Assembly: GCF_001921205.1 (NCBI RefSeq)
Contig: NZ_MSIE01000003.1
Span: 1 to 39,645 of the forward strand
Source of the DNA: Actinophytocola xanthii
GTDB taxonomy: Bacteria > Actinomycetota > Actinomycetes > Mycobacteriales > Pseudonocardiaceae
Length of the DNA stretch: 39,645 bases
Direction: 5' to 3'
Below are positions 7,012 through 16,038 of the stretch, piece after piece. The notes beneath the pieces were generated by a model. That model was given only the letters and a program-made list of their open reading frames with translations, had not been told where the DNA came from and made no database searches. Position 1 is the stretch's first letter, and every line of letters begins with the position of its first letter. The position numbers and the translations under genes are program-made.

Positions 7012-8532
7012 ATGCCCGGTAACGGTCTGTGGCGGACGAAGTCGGTGGAGCAGTCCATCCGGGACACCGACGAACCCGGGTCGCGGCTCAGGAGGGACCT
7101 GAGCTCCTGGGACCTGACGGTGTTCGGCGTCGCGGTCGTCATCGGAGCGGGCATCTTCACCCTCACCGCGCGGACCGCGGGCGACCTGACCGGCCCGTCG
7201 GTGTCGCTCGCGTTCGTGCTGGCGGCCATCGCGTGCGGACTGGCCGCGCTCTGCTACGCCGAGTTCGCCTCGACGGTGCCGGTCGCGGGGAGTGCCTACA
7301 CGTTCTCCTACGCGACCTTCGGCGAGTTCATGGCCTGGATCATCGGCTGGGACCTCGTCCTGGAGTTCGCGGTCGGGTCGGCGGCGGTGGCCACCGGCTG
7401 GTCGGAGTACCTGGCGACCGTGCTCGGCTACCTGTTCGGCGACGAGGTCACGACCTCGTTCGCGCTCGGCGGGCTCACCGTGAACTGGGGCGCGCTGCTG
7501 CTGATCACCCTGCTGACCGTCCTGCTGGCCGTGGGGACCAAGCTCTCCTCCCGGGTCAGCATGGTGATCACCGGGATCAAGGTCGGGATCGTGCTGTTCG
7601 TGATCTTCTTCGGCCTGTCCTTCGTCAACACCGCGAACTACAACCCGTACGTCCCGCCCGGCGAGTCCGCCGGCTCCGCCTCGAGCGGTGTCGACCAGAG
7701 CGTGTTCTCGTGGCTCGTCGGCGGCGAGAGCAGCGCGTTCGGCGTCTTCGGGTTGCTGGCCGGCGCGTCGCTGGTGTTCTTCGCGTTCATCGGCTTCGAC
7801 GTGGTCGCCACGACGGCCGAGGAGACCAGGAACCCGAAGAAGGCCATCCCGCGGGGCATCCTCGGCTCGCTGGCCATCGTCACCGTCCTCTATGTGGCCG
7901 TCGCGCTGGTCGTCACCGGGATGGTCAACTACACCGAGCTGGCCACCGAGGAGGGCCAGCGCAAGACCCTGGCCACCGCTTTCGCCCTGAACGGCGTCGA
8001 CTGGGCGGCCAACCTCATCTCGATCGGCGCGCTGGCCGGTCTGACGACGGTCGTGATGGTGCTGATGCTGGGCCAGGTCCGGGTGCTGTTCGCCATGTCG
8101 CGGGACGGCCTGCTGCCCAGAGGGCTCTCCCGCACCAGCGAGCGGGGCACCCCGGTGCGGGCCACGGTCCTGGTCGGCGGCCTGGTCGCGGCGGCGGCGA
8201 CGTTCTTCCCGGCCGCCAAGCTGGAGGAGATGGTGAACGTGGGCACGCTGTTCGCGTTCGTCCTCGTGTCGGCCGGGGTGATGGTGCTGCGCCGGACCCA
8301 CCCCGACCTGCCGCGCTCGTTCCGTGTGCCGGCGCTGCCGGTGGTCGGGGTGGCCGCGATCCTCGCCTGCCTGTGGCTGATGCTGAACCTGACCATCCTC
8401 ACCTGGGTCCGGTTCTTCGTCTGGATGGCGCTCGGCGTGGTGGTGTACTTCGCCTACAGCCGCCGGCACTCGCTGCTCGGCACCCCGGGAACGCCCCCGA
8501 CCGAGGACGCGGAGGCCAGGACAAAGGCGTGA
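7012..8532 (+). CDS. APC-superfamily amino acid permease
   Basis: A 506-residue polytopic protein with about 12 membrane segments. The first carries the APC signature VVIGAGIFTLTARTAGDLTGP, followed by the second and third with CYAEFASTVPVAGSAYTFSYATFGEF. The consensus motif FIGFDVVATTAEETRNPKKAIP, typical of cationic amino acid and related permeases, is present in the middle. The ATG at 7012 is preceded by GAGGAGGGG. It probably imports an amino acid with protons; the substrate cannot be told. Corresponds to the permease Rv3253c in the syntenic region. Confidence 0.88.
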   Translation: MPGNGLWRTKSVEQSIRDTDEPGSRLRRDLSSWDLTVFGVAVVIGAGIFTLTARTAGDLTGPSVSLAFVLAAIACGLAALCYAEFASTVPVAGSAYTFSYATFGEFMAWIIGWDLVLEFAVGSAAVATGWSEYLATVLGYLFGDEVTTSFALGGLTVNWGALLLITLLTVLLAVGTKLSSRVSMVITGIKVGIVLFVIFFGLSFVNTANYNPYVPPGESAGSASSGVDQSVFSWLVGGESSAFGVFGLLAGASLVFFAFIGFDVVATTAEETRNPKKAIPRGILGSLAIVTVLYVAVALVVTGMVNYTELATEEGQRKTLATAFALNGVDWAANLISIGALAGLTTVVMVLMLGQVRVLFAMSRDGLLPRGLSRTSERGTPVRATVLVGGLVAAAATFFPAAKLEEMVNVGTLFAFVLVSAGVMVLRRTHPDLPRSFRVPALPVVGVAAILACLWLMLNLTILTWVRFFVWMALGVVVYFAYSRRHSLLGTPGTPPTEDAEARTKA

Positions 8533-8617
8533 CCCTGTTCCGCTCACCACCTCCACGACCGTCACCTCAGGGGAACGTGACGCGACCCAGCCGTGAACTC
8601 CGGGGAGGCGGAACCGC

Positions 8618-9913
8618 GTGAGCTACCTCTGCCTCGACGTCGGTTCGACCTGGACCAAGGGTGTGCTCGTCGCCGTCGACGGGACGGTGCTCGGCGCCGC
8701 CCAGCACCGGACCACCCCGCCAGAGGTGCTGACCGGCGTGGCCGAGGTGAGCGGCGCGCTCGACGCCGGCTCGGCGGACGTCCTGGCCTGCTCGTCGGCC
8801 GGGGGAGGGCTGCGCCTGGCGGTCGTCGGCCAGGAACGGCTGGTCAGCGCGGAGGCGGGGTACCGGGTCGCGCTCTCGGCCGGGGGGAAGGTCGTCCACG
8901 TGTTCGCTGGTCGCCTCGCCGCGGCGGATGTCCGGGCGCTGCGCGCGGCGGCCCCCGACGTGGTGCTGCTGGTCGGCGGCACCGACGGCGGCGACCAGGA
9001 CGTGCTGCTGCACAACGCGGCCCGCCTGGGCGCGGCCAGGGTCGCGGTCCCGATCGTGCTGGCCGGTAACCGGGAGGCCCGCCCGGCGGCGCTGGCTGCG
9101 CTGGACCGCCGTCAGGTGTTCCCCACCGCGAACGTCCTGCCCGACGTCGGCGAGCTGGACCCCGAGCCGGCGCGGACGGCGATCCGAGAGGTGTTCCTGA
9201 GCCACGTCATCGGCGGCAAGGGCCTGTCCCGCGGGCCGCGCTTCCGGCGGATGGTCCGCGCGGTGACCCCGGACGCCGTCCTGTCCGCGGTGGCGCGCCT
9301 CGCCGCCCTGCTGCCGGATGCCCGGGGGGCGGTGCTGGTGGTCGACGTCGGTGGCGCCACGACCGACGTGTACTCGGCGGTGGCCGAGGTCGAGGCGCCC
9401 GAGCGGGCGGTGGCCCTGCCGGCCGACCGCCGCACGGTGGAGGGGGACCTCGGCATGCGGTTCGGGGCACCCGGCGTGGTCGCCGAGGCGATCGCCGAGC
9501 GCCTGCTGGCGCCGGGCGAGCTGGCCGCCGAGGCCGCTCGCCGCCACGACGACGTCGAGCTGGTGGCGGACACGCCCGCCGAGCAGGAGATCGACCTGCG
9601 CCTGGCGCGGCTCGCGGTCATCCTGGCCGTGCGCAGGCACCTGCGGATGGTGGAGGGCCGGCTCGGCCCGCACGGCGCCGCGCGCCTCGTCCTGTCCGGC
9701 GGGGTGTTCCGGCACGCCGGGGACCTGGCCGGCCTGGTGGACGCGCTTCGCGGCGCGCTGGGCCCGGTGTTGCGCACGGCCGAGGTGGTGGTGGACCGGG
9801 TCGGCGTGCTGGGGCCGGCGGGACTGCTCGCCCAGGCCGGGCGGACCGAGGCCGCGGACGCGCTGCTGTCGACACTTCCGCTCTCCGCGCCGCTCCCCGG
9901 TCGGGCGGGCTGA
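8618..9913 (+). CDS. Glutamate mutase accessory protein MutL/GlmL family (ASKHA ATPase)
   Basis: A 431-residue protein of the MutL (PF13941) family of actin-like ATPases thought to reactivate the adenosylcobalamin enzyme glutamate mutase. The N-terminal phosphate loop CLDVGSTWTKGVLV, the middle VVLLVGGTDGGDQDVLLHNA, the second phosphate motif LVVDVGGATTDVYS (about residue 245) and the final LSGGVFRHAGDLAGL are the family hallmarks. The start GTG 8618 follows GGGGAGG by nine bases. No glutamate mutase subunit (GlmS/GlmE) or cobalamin gene lies in the window; the neighbour is an amino acid permease. It is therefore an orphan here and its actual client is unknown. Confidence 0.85.
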   Translation: MSYLCLDVGSTWTKGVLVAVDGTVLGAAQHRTTPPEVLTGVAEVSGALDAGSADVLACSSAGGGLRLAVVGQERLVSAEAGYRVALSAGGKVVHVFAGRLAAADVRALRAAAPDVVLLVGGTDGGDQDVLLHNAARLGAARVAVPIVLAGNREARPAALAALDRRQVFPTANVLPDVGELDPEPARTAIREVFLSHVIGGKGLSRGPRFRRMVRAVTPDAVLSAVARLAALLPDARGAVLVVDVGGATTDVYSAVAEVEAPERAVALPADRRTVEGDLGMRFGAPGVVAEAIAERLLAPGELAAEAARRHDDVELVADTPAEQEIDLRLARLAVILAVRRHLRMVEGRLGPHGAARLVLSGGVFRHAGDLAGLVDALRGALGPVLRTAEVVVDRVGVLGPAGLLAQAGRTEAADALLSTLPLSAPLPGRAG

Positions 9914-9931
9914 GGGTTCCGGCACGCCTGG

Positions 9932-12289
9932 TCAGGGGTCGGACTGGGGGGTGCGGAAGCTCTGGAAGCTGGGCAGGGACGGTTCGGCGGGGTCGAGGCC
10001 GGCGGCCATGGCCACGGCACGGTCCCACTCCGGGTCGGCCGGATAGTTCGTGTGGCCCTGCACCCCCGGCGTCCAGCGCCGTCCGGGGAGCGGGGCGGAG
10101 GCAGGGTCGGGCAGCCAGTGGTCCAGGCCGAGTACCAGTGCTCCGTGGGGGGCCCGGACCGCCTCGGGTAGCGGGCCGCTGGTGCCGTCCGGGCGGAAGC
10201 CGACGCCGAGCAGGCTGGCGCCGTAGACCTGGCGGTCCCAGGTGGTCACCGCGCCCCCCAGGGGGTCGGTGCCCCGGCAGAGGGAACGCCACCTCGTGCC
10301 CAGCTCGCCGGCCAGCGCGCCGAGCGCAGCGTGCGGGAGGACCGCTGGGAACGCCCGGGAGTATGCCCACTGCAGCTGTGACCCCACTGTGACCAAGCCG
10401 ATCCTGCGCCGCTCCGGTTCGTTGAGCGAGTTGAGCAGGCGGGCCGCGGCGACGCAGACCAGCAGGCTGCCCTGGCTGTCCCCGGCCAGCACCACCCGCG
10501 TGCCCGGCTCGCGCAGGTGCTCGAGGGTGCGCGCGGCGAGCTCCGGGGCGACCTTCACCGCGTAGCAGGGCGGCACGATCGGGTGCGCCTCCCTCGGCCA
10601 GAACGAGGCGAGGTCGGTGAGCACCCCCAGCCGCCGGCCGGTCTCCGGCGCCCGGGCGGCGTTGTACACCGTGCGTAGCAGTGCCGCCGCGAGCACGCCC
10701 AGCGTGAGCACCCCGAGCGCCGAGAACGGGTCGGTCCAGGCCGGCAGCGGCTGACCGGTCAACCGGTTGCCGATCGCCACCGCGGCACCCGCGCACAGCA
10801 CCCCGGCGCTGGCCAGCACCACCTGGTGTGCGTGCCGGCGCCACCAGGACGCCGAGCGCCAGGCCCTGGCCGCGACGGGCAGGTCCCCGGCCGCGTTCTC
10901 GTGCAGCAGCCGCACCACGGCCTCGCCGTCGGTGAACCGGCCCGCCGCCAGCCGCAGCGCCGTGTAGCCGACGACCGCTGCGCCGACAACGGCGACGACC
11001 ATGCCGATGACCGCGCTGGCACCCCACAGAAGTGTGACCGAATCGTAACCTTTGGGAACCTCGAAGCCGACGAACCTCCGCACGGCCACGCCAAGCCCGG
11101 CGCCGAAGCCGCCGCCCAGCAACGCCGCGGTGGCCAGCACGGGCGCCGCCATCCAGCCGCCGGCCCACGGCCGCAGCTCCCGCGGCAGCCCACGCCACTC
11201 GCGCCGGGCGATCCTGGCCGCGGGTACCAGCAGCACGCCGAACAGCACCACCAGCACGATCAGGGCCGCCGCGACCGCCTCCGCCGTCGCGTCGGTTCCC
11301 GGCAGCGCGGTCGGCAGCGGGTGCTGCGCCGCCGTCGCCGCGGCGACCAGCGCGACGCCGAGCCCCAGCAGCACCCCCCGCGTCCACGGTCCGAGCGCCA
11401 CCCGCAGCCACCGGCCGGCCCGGCGGGGATGGGCGCCGGTCGGGTCGTCGAGCACCAGCACGCCGAGCAGGCCCACCAGCAACAGGGCCAGCGCCAGCAC
11501 CCAGAGCAGGGCCGCCCAGCCGTCGGGGACCGCGAAGGGCCCGCCCAGTGGCAGCAGGGCGACCGTGCCCAGGGCCGCCAGCAGGTGCAGCGCGCGCAGC
11601 GTGGGGGTGTCGGGATCGGCGACCAGGTTGGTGCCGGGCAGCTGGACCCGGGCGTTCGGCGGGGTCGGCGGCGGGTTGGCCGGGGTGGCGGCCTCCCAGG
11701 CCACGCACGAGACCCGGTACAGCACCCAGATCGTCGCCAGCACCGGCAGCATCCCGATCAGCGGCCGCACCAGGTAGACCTCGCGGACCCGGTCCGGCAC
11801 CAGCCCGGCCAGACACGGCGAGCCGGGCGCCAGGCACTGGGCGGCGACCAGGTCCAGGCTCACCACGGCCGCCTGGGTGACCAGGAGCACCGTCAGCAGC
11901 GCCCCGGCCAGCCGCAGCAGCGAGCGGTTGAGCAGGCCGAGCCGGCCGGCCAGCCGGTGGCCGCTCGGGATCGGCGGCAGCATCCAGTGCGCCACGTTCG
12001 CCAGCGCGAACGGGAACAGCAAGGCCCAGGCCGCCTTGACCGCCCCGCCCGAGGTCATCCCGCCCCAGACGTAGCCCTCGACCACGCGCGGGATCGACCT
12101 GCCCTCGGCCCGCAGCATCGGCCCCGGCGCTGGCCGGAGCAGCCGGTCGGCGGGCCGGACGAAACGCCCCACCCCGTCTCCGGCGACATCAACGGCAGCG
12201 ACCGCGGAGACGAGCGACTCGGGGGTCGTGCCCATGACCCCGTGCACGCGCAGCTCGACCACCCGCGTGTCCGGACCGGGGGTCAGCAC
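9932..12289 (-). CDS. Large membrane protein with a C-terminal alpha/beta-hydrolase-like (lipase-type) region
   Basis: About 785 residues. The N-terminus has a conserved-looking soluble block (ELRVHGVMGTTPESLV), then about eight to ten membrane segments, and a C-terminal soluble part. The latter contains VVLAGDSQGSLLVCVAAARLL, a GxSxG nucleophile elbow with Ser near residue 605, followed by LVTVGSQLQWAYSRAFP, like lipase/alpha-beta hydrolase folds. The start is placed at GTG 12289 because GGAGG lies about ten bases upstream in the gap shared with ahcY; the open frame continues into ahcY, but that extension is antisense to a conserved gene. It is divergent from ahcY and convergent with the MutL gene. 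Substrate unknown. Confidence 0.7.
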   Translation of the reverse strand: MLTPGPDTRVVELRVHGVMGTTPESLVSAVAAVDVAGDGVGRFVRPADRLLRPAPGPMLRAEGRSIPRVVEGYVWGGMTSGGAVKAAWALLFPFALANVAHWMLPPIPSGHRLAGRLGLLNRSLLRLAGALLTVLLVTQAAVVSLDLVAAQCLAPGSPCLAGLVPDRVREVYLVRPLIGMLPVLATIWVLYRVSCVAWEAATPANPPPTPPNARVQLPGTNLVADPDTPTLRALHLLAALGTVALLPLGGPFAVPDGWAALLWVLALALLLVGLLGVLVLDDPTGAHPRRAGRWLRVALGPWTRGVLLGLGVALVAAATAAQHPLPTALPGTDATAEAVAAALIVLVVLFGVLLVPAARIARREWRGLPRELRPWAGGWMAAPVLATAALLGGGFGAGLGVAVRRFVGFEVPKGYDSVTLLWGASAVIGMVVAVVGAAVVGYTALRLAAGRFTDGEAVVRLLHENAAGDLPVAARAWRSASWWRRHAHQVVLASAGVLCAGAAVAIGNRLTGQPLPAWTDPFSALGVLTLGVLAAALLRTVYNAARAPETGRRLGVLTDLASFWPREAHPIVPPCYAVKVAPELAARTLEHLREPGTRVVLAGDSQGSLLVCVAAARLLNSLNEPERRRIGLVTVGSQLQWAYSRAFPAVLPHAALGALAGELGTRWRSLCRGTDPLGGAVTTWDRQVYGASLLGVGFRPDGTSGPLPEAVRAPHGALVLGLDHWLPDPASAPLPGRRWTPGVQGHTNYPADPEWDRAVAMAAGLDPAEPSLPSFQSFRTPQSDP

Positions 12290-12344
12290 GACCGGTGCCT
12301 CCGATGCTCCATGGCCACTCGAGTCGATCAATTTCGGGTAACGG

Positions 12345-12350
12345 TAGTGT
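12345..12350 (+). promoter_or_regulatory. Possible -10 box for ahcY
   Basis: TAGTGT matches TANNNT and lies 37 bases before the ahcY ATG in the 97-base divergent gap. The stretch just after it (GCTTTTTAGTTTGGAGG) is strikingly AT-rich for this genome, giving an unstructured, well-exposed ribosome-binding site. No riboswitch-like fold was recognised in this short leader. Confidence 0.35.
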
Positions 12351-12386
12351 TCAGGGGAAGGCTTTTTAGTTTGGAGGATGCACGGG

Positions 12387-13877
12387 ATGACCGCAGTCAA
12401 CAGCCAGAACGCGACCACGGCACGGTACGCCAGGAAGGTCGGCGATCTGGACTTCGCGGTGGCCGACCTTTCGCTCGCCGAGTTCGGCCGGAAGGAAATT
12501 CGCCTCGCCGAGCACGAGATGCCCGGCCTGATGGCGTTGCGGCGCGAGTACGCGGAGGTGTACCCCCTGCGAGGGGCGCGGGTCTCGGGCTCGCTGCACA
12601 TGACCGTGCAGACCGCGGTGCTGATCGAGACGCTGGTCGCGCTCGGCGCCGAGGTCCGCTGGGCCTCGTGCAACATCTTCTCCACCCAGGACCACGCCGC
12701 GGCAGCGGTCGTGGTCGGCCCGCACGGCACGCCGGAGGAGCCCAAGGGCGTCCCGGTGTTCGCCTGGAAGGGCGAGACGCTGGAGGAGTACTGGTGGTGC
12801 ACCGAGCAGATGCTCACCTGGCCGGGTGAGCTCGCGCCGAACATGCTGCTCGACGACGGCGGCGACGCCACGCTGCTCGTGCACAAGGGCACGCAGTACG
12901 AGAGCGCCGGCGTGGTGCCCCAGGCCGAGGCGGACGACCCCGAGGAGTGGAAGATCATCCTCGAGACCCTTCGCAACTCGCTGGCCGCGGACTCGAAGAA
13001 GTGGACCCGCACCGGGGCCGAGATCAAGGGCGTGACCGAGGAGACCACCACCGGCGTGCTGCGGCTCTACCAGCTCGCCGCCGCCGGTGAGCTGCTGTTC
13101 CCGGCGATCAACGTCAACGACTCGGTGACCAAGTCGAAGTTCGACAACCGCTACGGCATCCGCCACTCCCTGATCGACGGCATCAACCGCGGCACCGACG
13201 TGCTGATCGGCGGCAAGGTCGCGGTCGTCTGCGGCTACGGCGACGTGGGCAAGGGCTCCGCCGAGTCGCTGCGCGGCCAGGGCGCGCGCGTGATCGTCAC
13301 CGAGATCGACCCGATCTGCGCCCTGCAGGCCGCCATGGACGGCTACGACGTCCAGCGGCTCGAGGACGTGCTGGACAAGGCCGACATCGTGATCACCACC
13401 ACCGGCAACAAGGACGTGGTGATGGTCGAGCACATGGCGCGGATGAAGCACCAGGCCATCGTCGGCAACGTCGGCCACTTCGACAACGAGATCGACATGG
13501 CCGGCCTGGCCCGCTACCCCGGGGTCCGGCGGATCAACATCAAGCCGCAGGTCGACGAGTGGGTGTTCCCGGACGGGCACTCGATCATCGTGCTGTCCGA
13601 AGGCCGCCTGATGAACCTGGGCAACGCGACCGGCCACCCGTCGTTCGTGATGTCCAACAGCTTCTCCAACCAGGTGATCGCGCAGATCGAGCTGTTCACC
13701 AAGAACGAGGAGTACGACAAGGAGGTCTACCGCCTCCCGAAGAAGCTGGACGAGAAGGTCGCGCGCATCCACCTCGAGGCGCTGGGCGGCCAGCTCACCA
13801 AGCTGAGCAAGGAGCAGGCCGAGTACATCGACGTCGACGTCGAGGGCCCGTACAAGCCGGAGCACTACCGGTACTGA
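12387..13877 (+). CDS. ahcY: Adenosylhomocysteinase (S-adenosyl-L-homocysteine hydrolase)
   Basis: Splits S-adenosylhomocysteine into homocysteine and adenosine, removing the product inhibitor of methyltransferases; cytoplasmic, NAD-dependent tetramer. The protein has 496 residues. Signatures are [29 protein letters not shown], the NAD-binding loop GYGDVGKG (residues 283-290), and the invariant C-terminal end YKPEHYRY that completes the neighbour's NAD site. The ATG at 12387 is preferred over the in-frame ATG at 12378 because the GGAGG at 12373 directly abuts the latter. Corresponds to sahH (Rv3248c). A strong terminator follows. Confidence 0.97.
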   Translation: MTAVNSQNATTARYARKVGDLDFAVADLSLAEFGRKEIRLAEHEMPGLMALRREYAEVYPLRGARVSGSLHMTVQTAVLIETLVALGAEVRWASCNIFSTQDHAAAAVVVGPHGTPEEPKGVPVFAWKGETLEEYWWCTEQMLTWPGELAPNMLLDDGGDATLLVHKGTQYESAGVVPQAEADDPEEWKIILETLRNSLAADSKKWTRTGAEIKGVTEETTTGVLRLYQLAAAGELLFPAINVNDSVTKSKFDNRYGIRHSLIDGINRGTDVLIGGKVAVVCGYGDVGKGSAESLRGQGARVIVTEIDPICALQAAMDGYDVQRLEDVLDKADIVITTTGNKDVVMVEHMARMKHQAIVGNVGHFDNEIDMAGLARYPGVRRINIKPQVDEWVFPDGHSIIVLSEGRLMNLGNATGHPSFVMSNSFSNQVIAQIELFTKNEEYDKEVYRLPKKLDEKVARIHLEALGGQLTKLSKEQAEYIDVDVEGPYKPEHYRY

Positions 13878-13891
13878 CCGGCCGAGCACGT

Positions 13892-13927
13892 CGCGAGCCC
13901 GGTGGCCCCCCGGCCACCGGGCTCGCG
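13892..13927 (+). terminator. Strong hairpin terminator between ahcY and the convergent YdeI-like gene
   Basis: A perfect 16-base-pair stem (13892-13907 with 13912-13927) closes a four-base loop of C. It lies 15 bases past the ahcY stop and five before the stop of the convergent gene, so it can serve both strands. There is no T-run, as usual in high-GC actinobacteria. Confidence 0.8.
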
Positions 13928-13931
13928 TGCG

Positions 13932-14510
13932 TCAGTGGAGCGTCTCTTCCCGCTCCAGCATGCCGACGAACTTCTCGATGCGGCGAGCCCGGGTCTCGGC
14001 GCGCTTGGCCTCCTCGATCCGGTGCAGGATCGCGTAGCGGTTCGCGCTGTTCAGCGTGGCGAAGAAGGCGGCGGCAGCCGGGTTGGCGTCCAGCGCGGAC
14101 CGCAGGTCCTCGGGCACGGTGGCCGATGCCGGCCCGGCGTAGGCCGCGTCCCAGCGTCCGTCGGCCCGGGCCGCCTCGACCTCGCGCAGGCCGCGTTCGG
14201 TCATCCGGCCCTCCTCGACCAGGCGTTCCGCCGCCTCCCGGTTGATTTTGGACCAGCGGCTGCGCCGGGTGCGGGGGGTGAAGCGCCGCAGGTGGTACTG
14301 GTCGTCGAGGCTTTTGGACTGGCCGTCGATCCAGCCGTGGCGCAGTGCCTCCTCCAGCGCCTCCCGGTAGGTCACCGAGGTGATGCCGCTGTCCTTGCGG
14401 GCGAGCTTGACCCACACCCCGCGGGTCTCGGCGTTCTCGGCGAGCCAGGCCGCGAACTCGGCCCGGCCCGCGAACACCAGGACCGGCAGGCCGTCCTTCT
14501 CACTCAGCAC
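13932..14510 (-). CDS. YdeI/OmpD-associated family protein
   Basis: A 192-residue soluble protein. The N-terminal part has FAAWLAENAETRGVWVKLARK and EALEEALRHGWIDGQSKSLDD, with the invariant-looking CWIDG-type motif of the YdeI family (here GWIDG), followed by FTPRTRRSRWSKINREAAERL. The C-terminal part (PEDLRSALDANPAAAAFFATL...NRYAILHRIEEAKRAETRARRI) is the bacteriocin-protection/YdeI C-terminal helix region. The start is GTG 14510 and overlaps the end of the upstream META-domain gene by 11 bases, so the two are probably co-transcribed. Biochemical role is not established for the family. Confidence 0.85.
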   Translation of the reverse strand: MLSEKDGLPVLVFAGRAEFAAWLAENAETRGVWVKLARKDSGITSVTYREALEEALRHGWIDGQSKSLDDQYHLRRFTPRTRRSRWSKINREAAERLVEEGRMTERGLREVEAARADGRWDAAYAGPASATVPEDLRSALDANPAAAAFFATLNSANRYAILHRIEEAKRAETRARRIEKFVGMLEREETLH

Positions 14511-15330
14511 GCAACCGCAACCCCTTGCCCGACGGATGGTCGATCGTCAGCATGTCGGAATCGACCGTGAGCTCGACAGTCCCGGACATTACCCCGACCA
14601 CGGCCTGCTCCTGCCGCATGACGTCGGGCGAGCAGGCCTTCCGGGTGAGCACCAGCTGCTCGATGGTGGCCTGGCCGCTGGCGAACCGGTAACCCGCCGA
14701 CCCGCTGTTGCACCCGGTGAAGACCTCGACCTCGGTCTCGGTGAAGCGGACGGTCGCCGGGGGGACGCCGGCGGTGGTGCTGCTCGCGGTCTCCCCGTCG
14801 ATCAGGGTGTCCATCGTCCACAGGGTCCCGACCAGCGGACGGGCCGGCTCGGCGACGGCCTTGTCGGTCAGCAGCAGCTCGGTCCTCCCTGCCCGCAGGG
14901 TCAGCCCGGACTCCTCGGTGAGCTGCCAGGTGGGTTCGCTGTCCAGGAACCCGGCCAGCCAGTCGTCCTGTTCGTCCAGTGGCCCCGGGCAGCCCATCTC
15001 CGTCGTCGAGAGGCCCTGGACGACGACCCGGCCCTCGTCGAGGCTGAGCGGGCCCCCCATCGTGTTGCAGCCGGCGTTGGCGACCACCCGTCGGTCGTCG
15101 GTGAACTGCAGGGACAGGACCGTGTCGGCCACCAGCGTGTGTGGTTTCCCGTCGACGGTGGCCTTCGTGAGCACGTACTGCTTCCCCCACAGCTCCTCGC
15201 CGCCCGGCGCCGGCTGCCGCGCCGCGTCCCCCGCCGGCTCGTCCGTCGCCCTGGCCCCGCAGGCGGTGGCGGCGAACAGCACCAGTACCAGCAGGCCCAC
15301 CCGAACCGGTGTTTTTCCCAGGAGTCTCAT
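14500..15330 (-). CDS. Lipoprotein with two META (HslJ-like) domains
   Basis: A 276-residue exported protein. The N-terminus has a basic start (MRLLGKTPVR), a hydrophobic core (VGLLVLVLFAATA) and Cys at about residue 24, a lipobox-like ATAC that would be lipidated. Two META domains follow: the first (about residues 50-150) with VVANAGCNTMGGPLSL and a second Cys in STTEMGCPG, the second (about 165-270) with VEVFTGCNSGSAGY and RKACSP. META domains occur in envelope and heat-shock lipoproteins; ligands are unknown. The gene precedes the YdeI-like gene and is divergent from tmk. Confidence 0.85.
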   Translation of the reverse strand: MRLLGKTPVRVGLLVLVLFAATACGARATDEPAGDAARQPAPGGEELWGKQYVLTKATVDGKPHTLVADTVLSLQFTDDRRVVANAGCNTMGGPLSLDEGRVVVQGLSTTEMGCPGPLDEQDDWLAGFLDSEPTWQLTEESGLTLRAGRTELLLTDKAVAEPARPLVGTLWTMDTLIDGETASSTTAGVPPATVRFTETEVEVFTGCNSGSAGYRFASGQATIEQLVLTRKACSPDVMRQEQAVVGVMSGTVELTVDSDMLTIDHPSGKGLRLRAE

Positions 15331-15391
15331 ACCGGCAGGACGGAGCCGGGCACCTCCACCGTTGCACGGCCGAGCCCTGCTCGCCGCCCCC

Positions 15392-15397
15392 TAGACT
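15392..15397 (+). promoter_or_regulatory. -10 box for tmk (leaderless transcript likely)
   Basis: TAGACT matches TANNNT and ends seven bases before the tmk GTG. No ribosome-binding site precedes that start, so transcription probably begins at the start codon. Confidence 0.45.
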
Positions 15398-15404
15398 TCC
15401 GGCC

Positions 15405-16031
15405 GTGGGACGACTGATCGTGATCGAGGGCCTCGACGGCGCCGGCAAGCGGACGCTGGCCGGCAAGCTGACCGCCGAGCTCGGTGGGCGGGTCGCTCGG
15501 CTGGCCTTCCCCCGCTACGGCGTGGACGTGCATGCCGACCTCGTGCACGAGGGTCTGCACGGACGCCTGGGCGGGCTCGGTGACGAGGTGTACGGCATGG
15601 CGGTGCTGTACGCGCTGGACCGCCGGGCCGCCGCCGAGGACCTCCGCGCCTGCCTCGCCGAGAACGACGTGGTGCTGGTCGACCGCTACGTCGCCTCCAA
15701 CGCGGCCTTCGGTGCCGCCCGGCTGCACCAGGACGCGCGGGGGGAGTTCGTCGGCTGGGTCCGCGAGATCGAGATCGAGCGTTTCGACCTGCCGGTGCCC
15801 GACGCCCAGCTGCTGCTGCGGGTGCCGGTCGAGGTGGCCGCCGAACGCTCGGCGCACCGGGCCAGTACCGGCGACCGCGAGCGCGACACCTGGGAGGCGG
15901 ACGGTTCCCTGCAGGCCAGGGTCGCCGCCGTCTACGACGGTCTCGCCGAGGACGGCTGGCTGTCCCCCTGGTACGTCGTCGACGGAACGTCCGATCCGGA
16001 CTGGACCGGGCTCGCCGAGGCGCTGCGCTGA
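15405..16031 (+). CDS. tmk: dTMP (thymidylate) kinase
   Basis: Phosphorylates dTMP to dTDP for DNA synthesis; cytoplasmic. The 208-residue protein begins MGRLIVIEGLDGAGKRT, a P-loop with the Arg seen in the mycobacterial type enzyme. LAFPRYG follows, then the DR(Y/H) nucleotide site in VLVDRYVASNAAFGAARLHQD and a LID-like region with AAERSAHR. The start at GTG 15405 places the P-loop at its normal distance from the N-terminus; no earlier start in this frame is compatible with family length. It precedes mtrA as in M. tuberculosis (Rv3247c), here separated by a minus-strand VOC gene. Confidence 0.92.
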   Translation: MGRLIVIEGLDGAGKRTLAGKLTAELGGRVARLAFPRYGVDVHADLVHEGLHGRLGGLGDEVYGMAVLYALDRRAAAEDLRACLAENDVVLVDRYVASNAAFGAARLHQDARGEFVGWVREIEIERFDLPVPDAQLLLRVPVEVAAERSAHRASTGDRERDTWEADGSLQARVAAVYDGLAEDGWLSPWYVVDGTSDPDWTGLAEALR

Positions 16032-16038
16032 GCCGTCG

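Noticed and set aside
12290-12386. SAH riboswitch upstream of ahcY
   Set aside because: The leader after the -10 box is about 30 bases and AT-rich, too short for such a fold.
12290-13051. N-terminal extension of the membrane-lipase protein into ahcY
   Set aside because: The extension is entirely antisense to ahcY and shows no family character; GTG 12289 with a ribosome-binding site is a better start.
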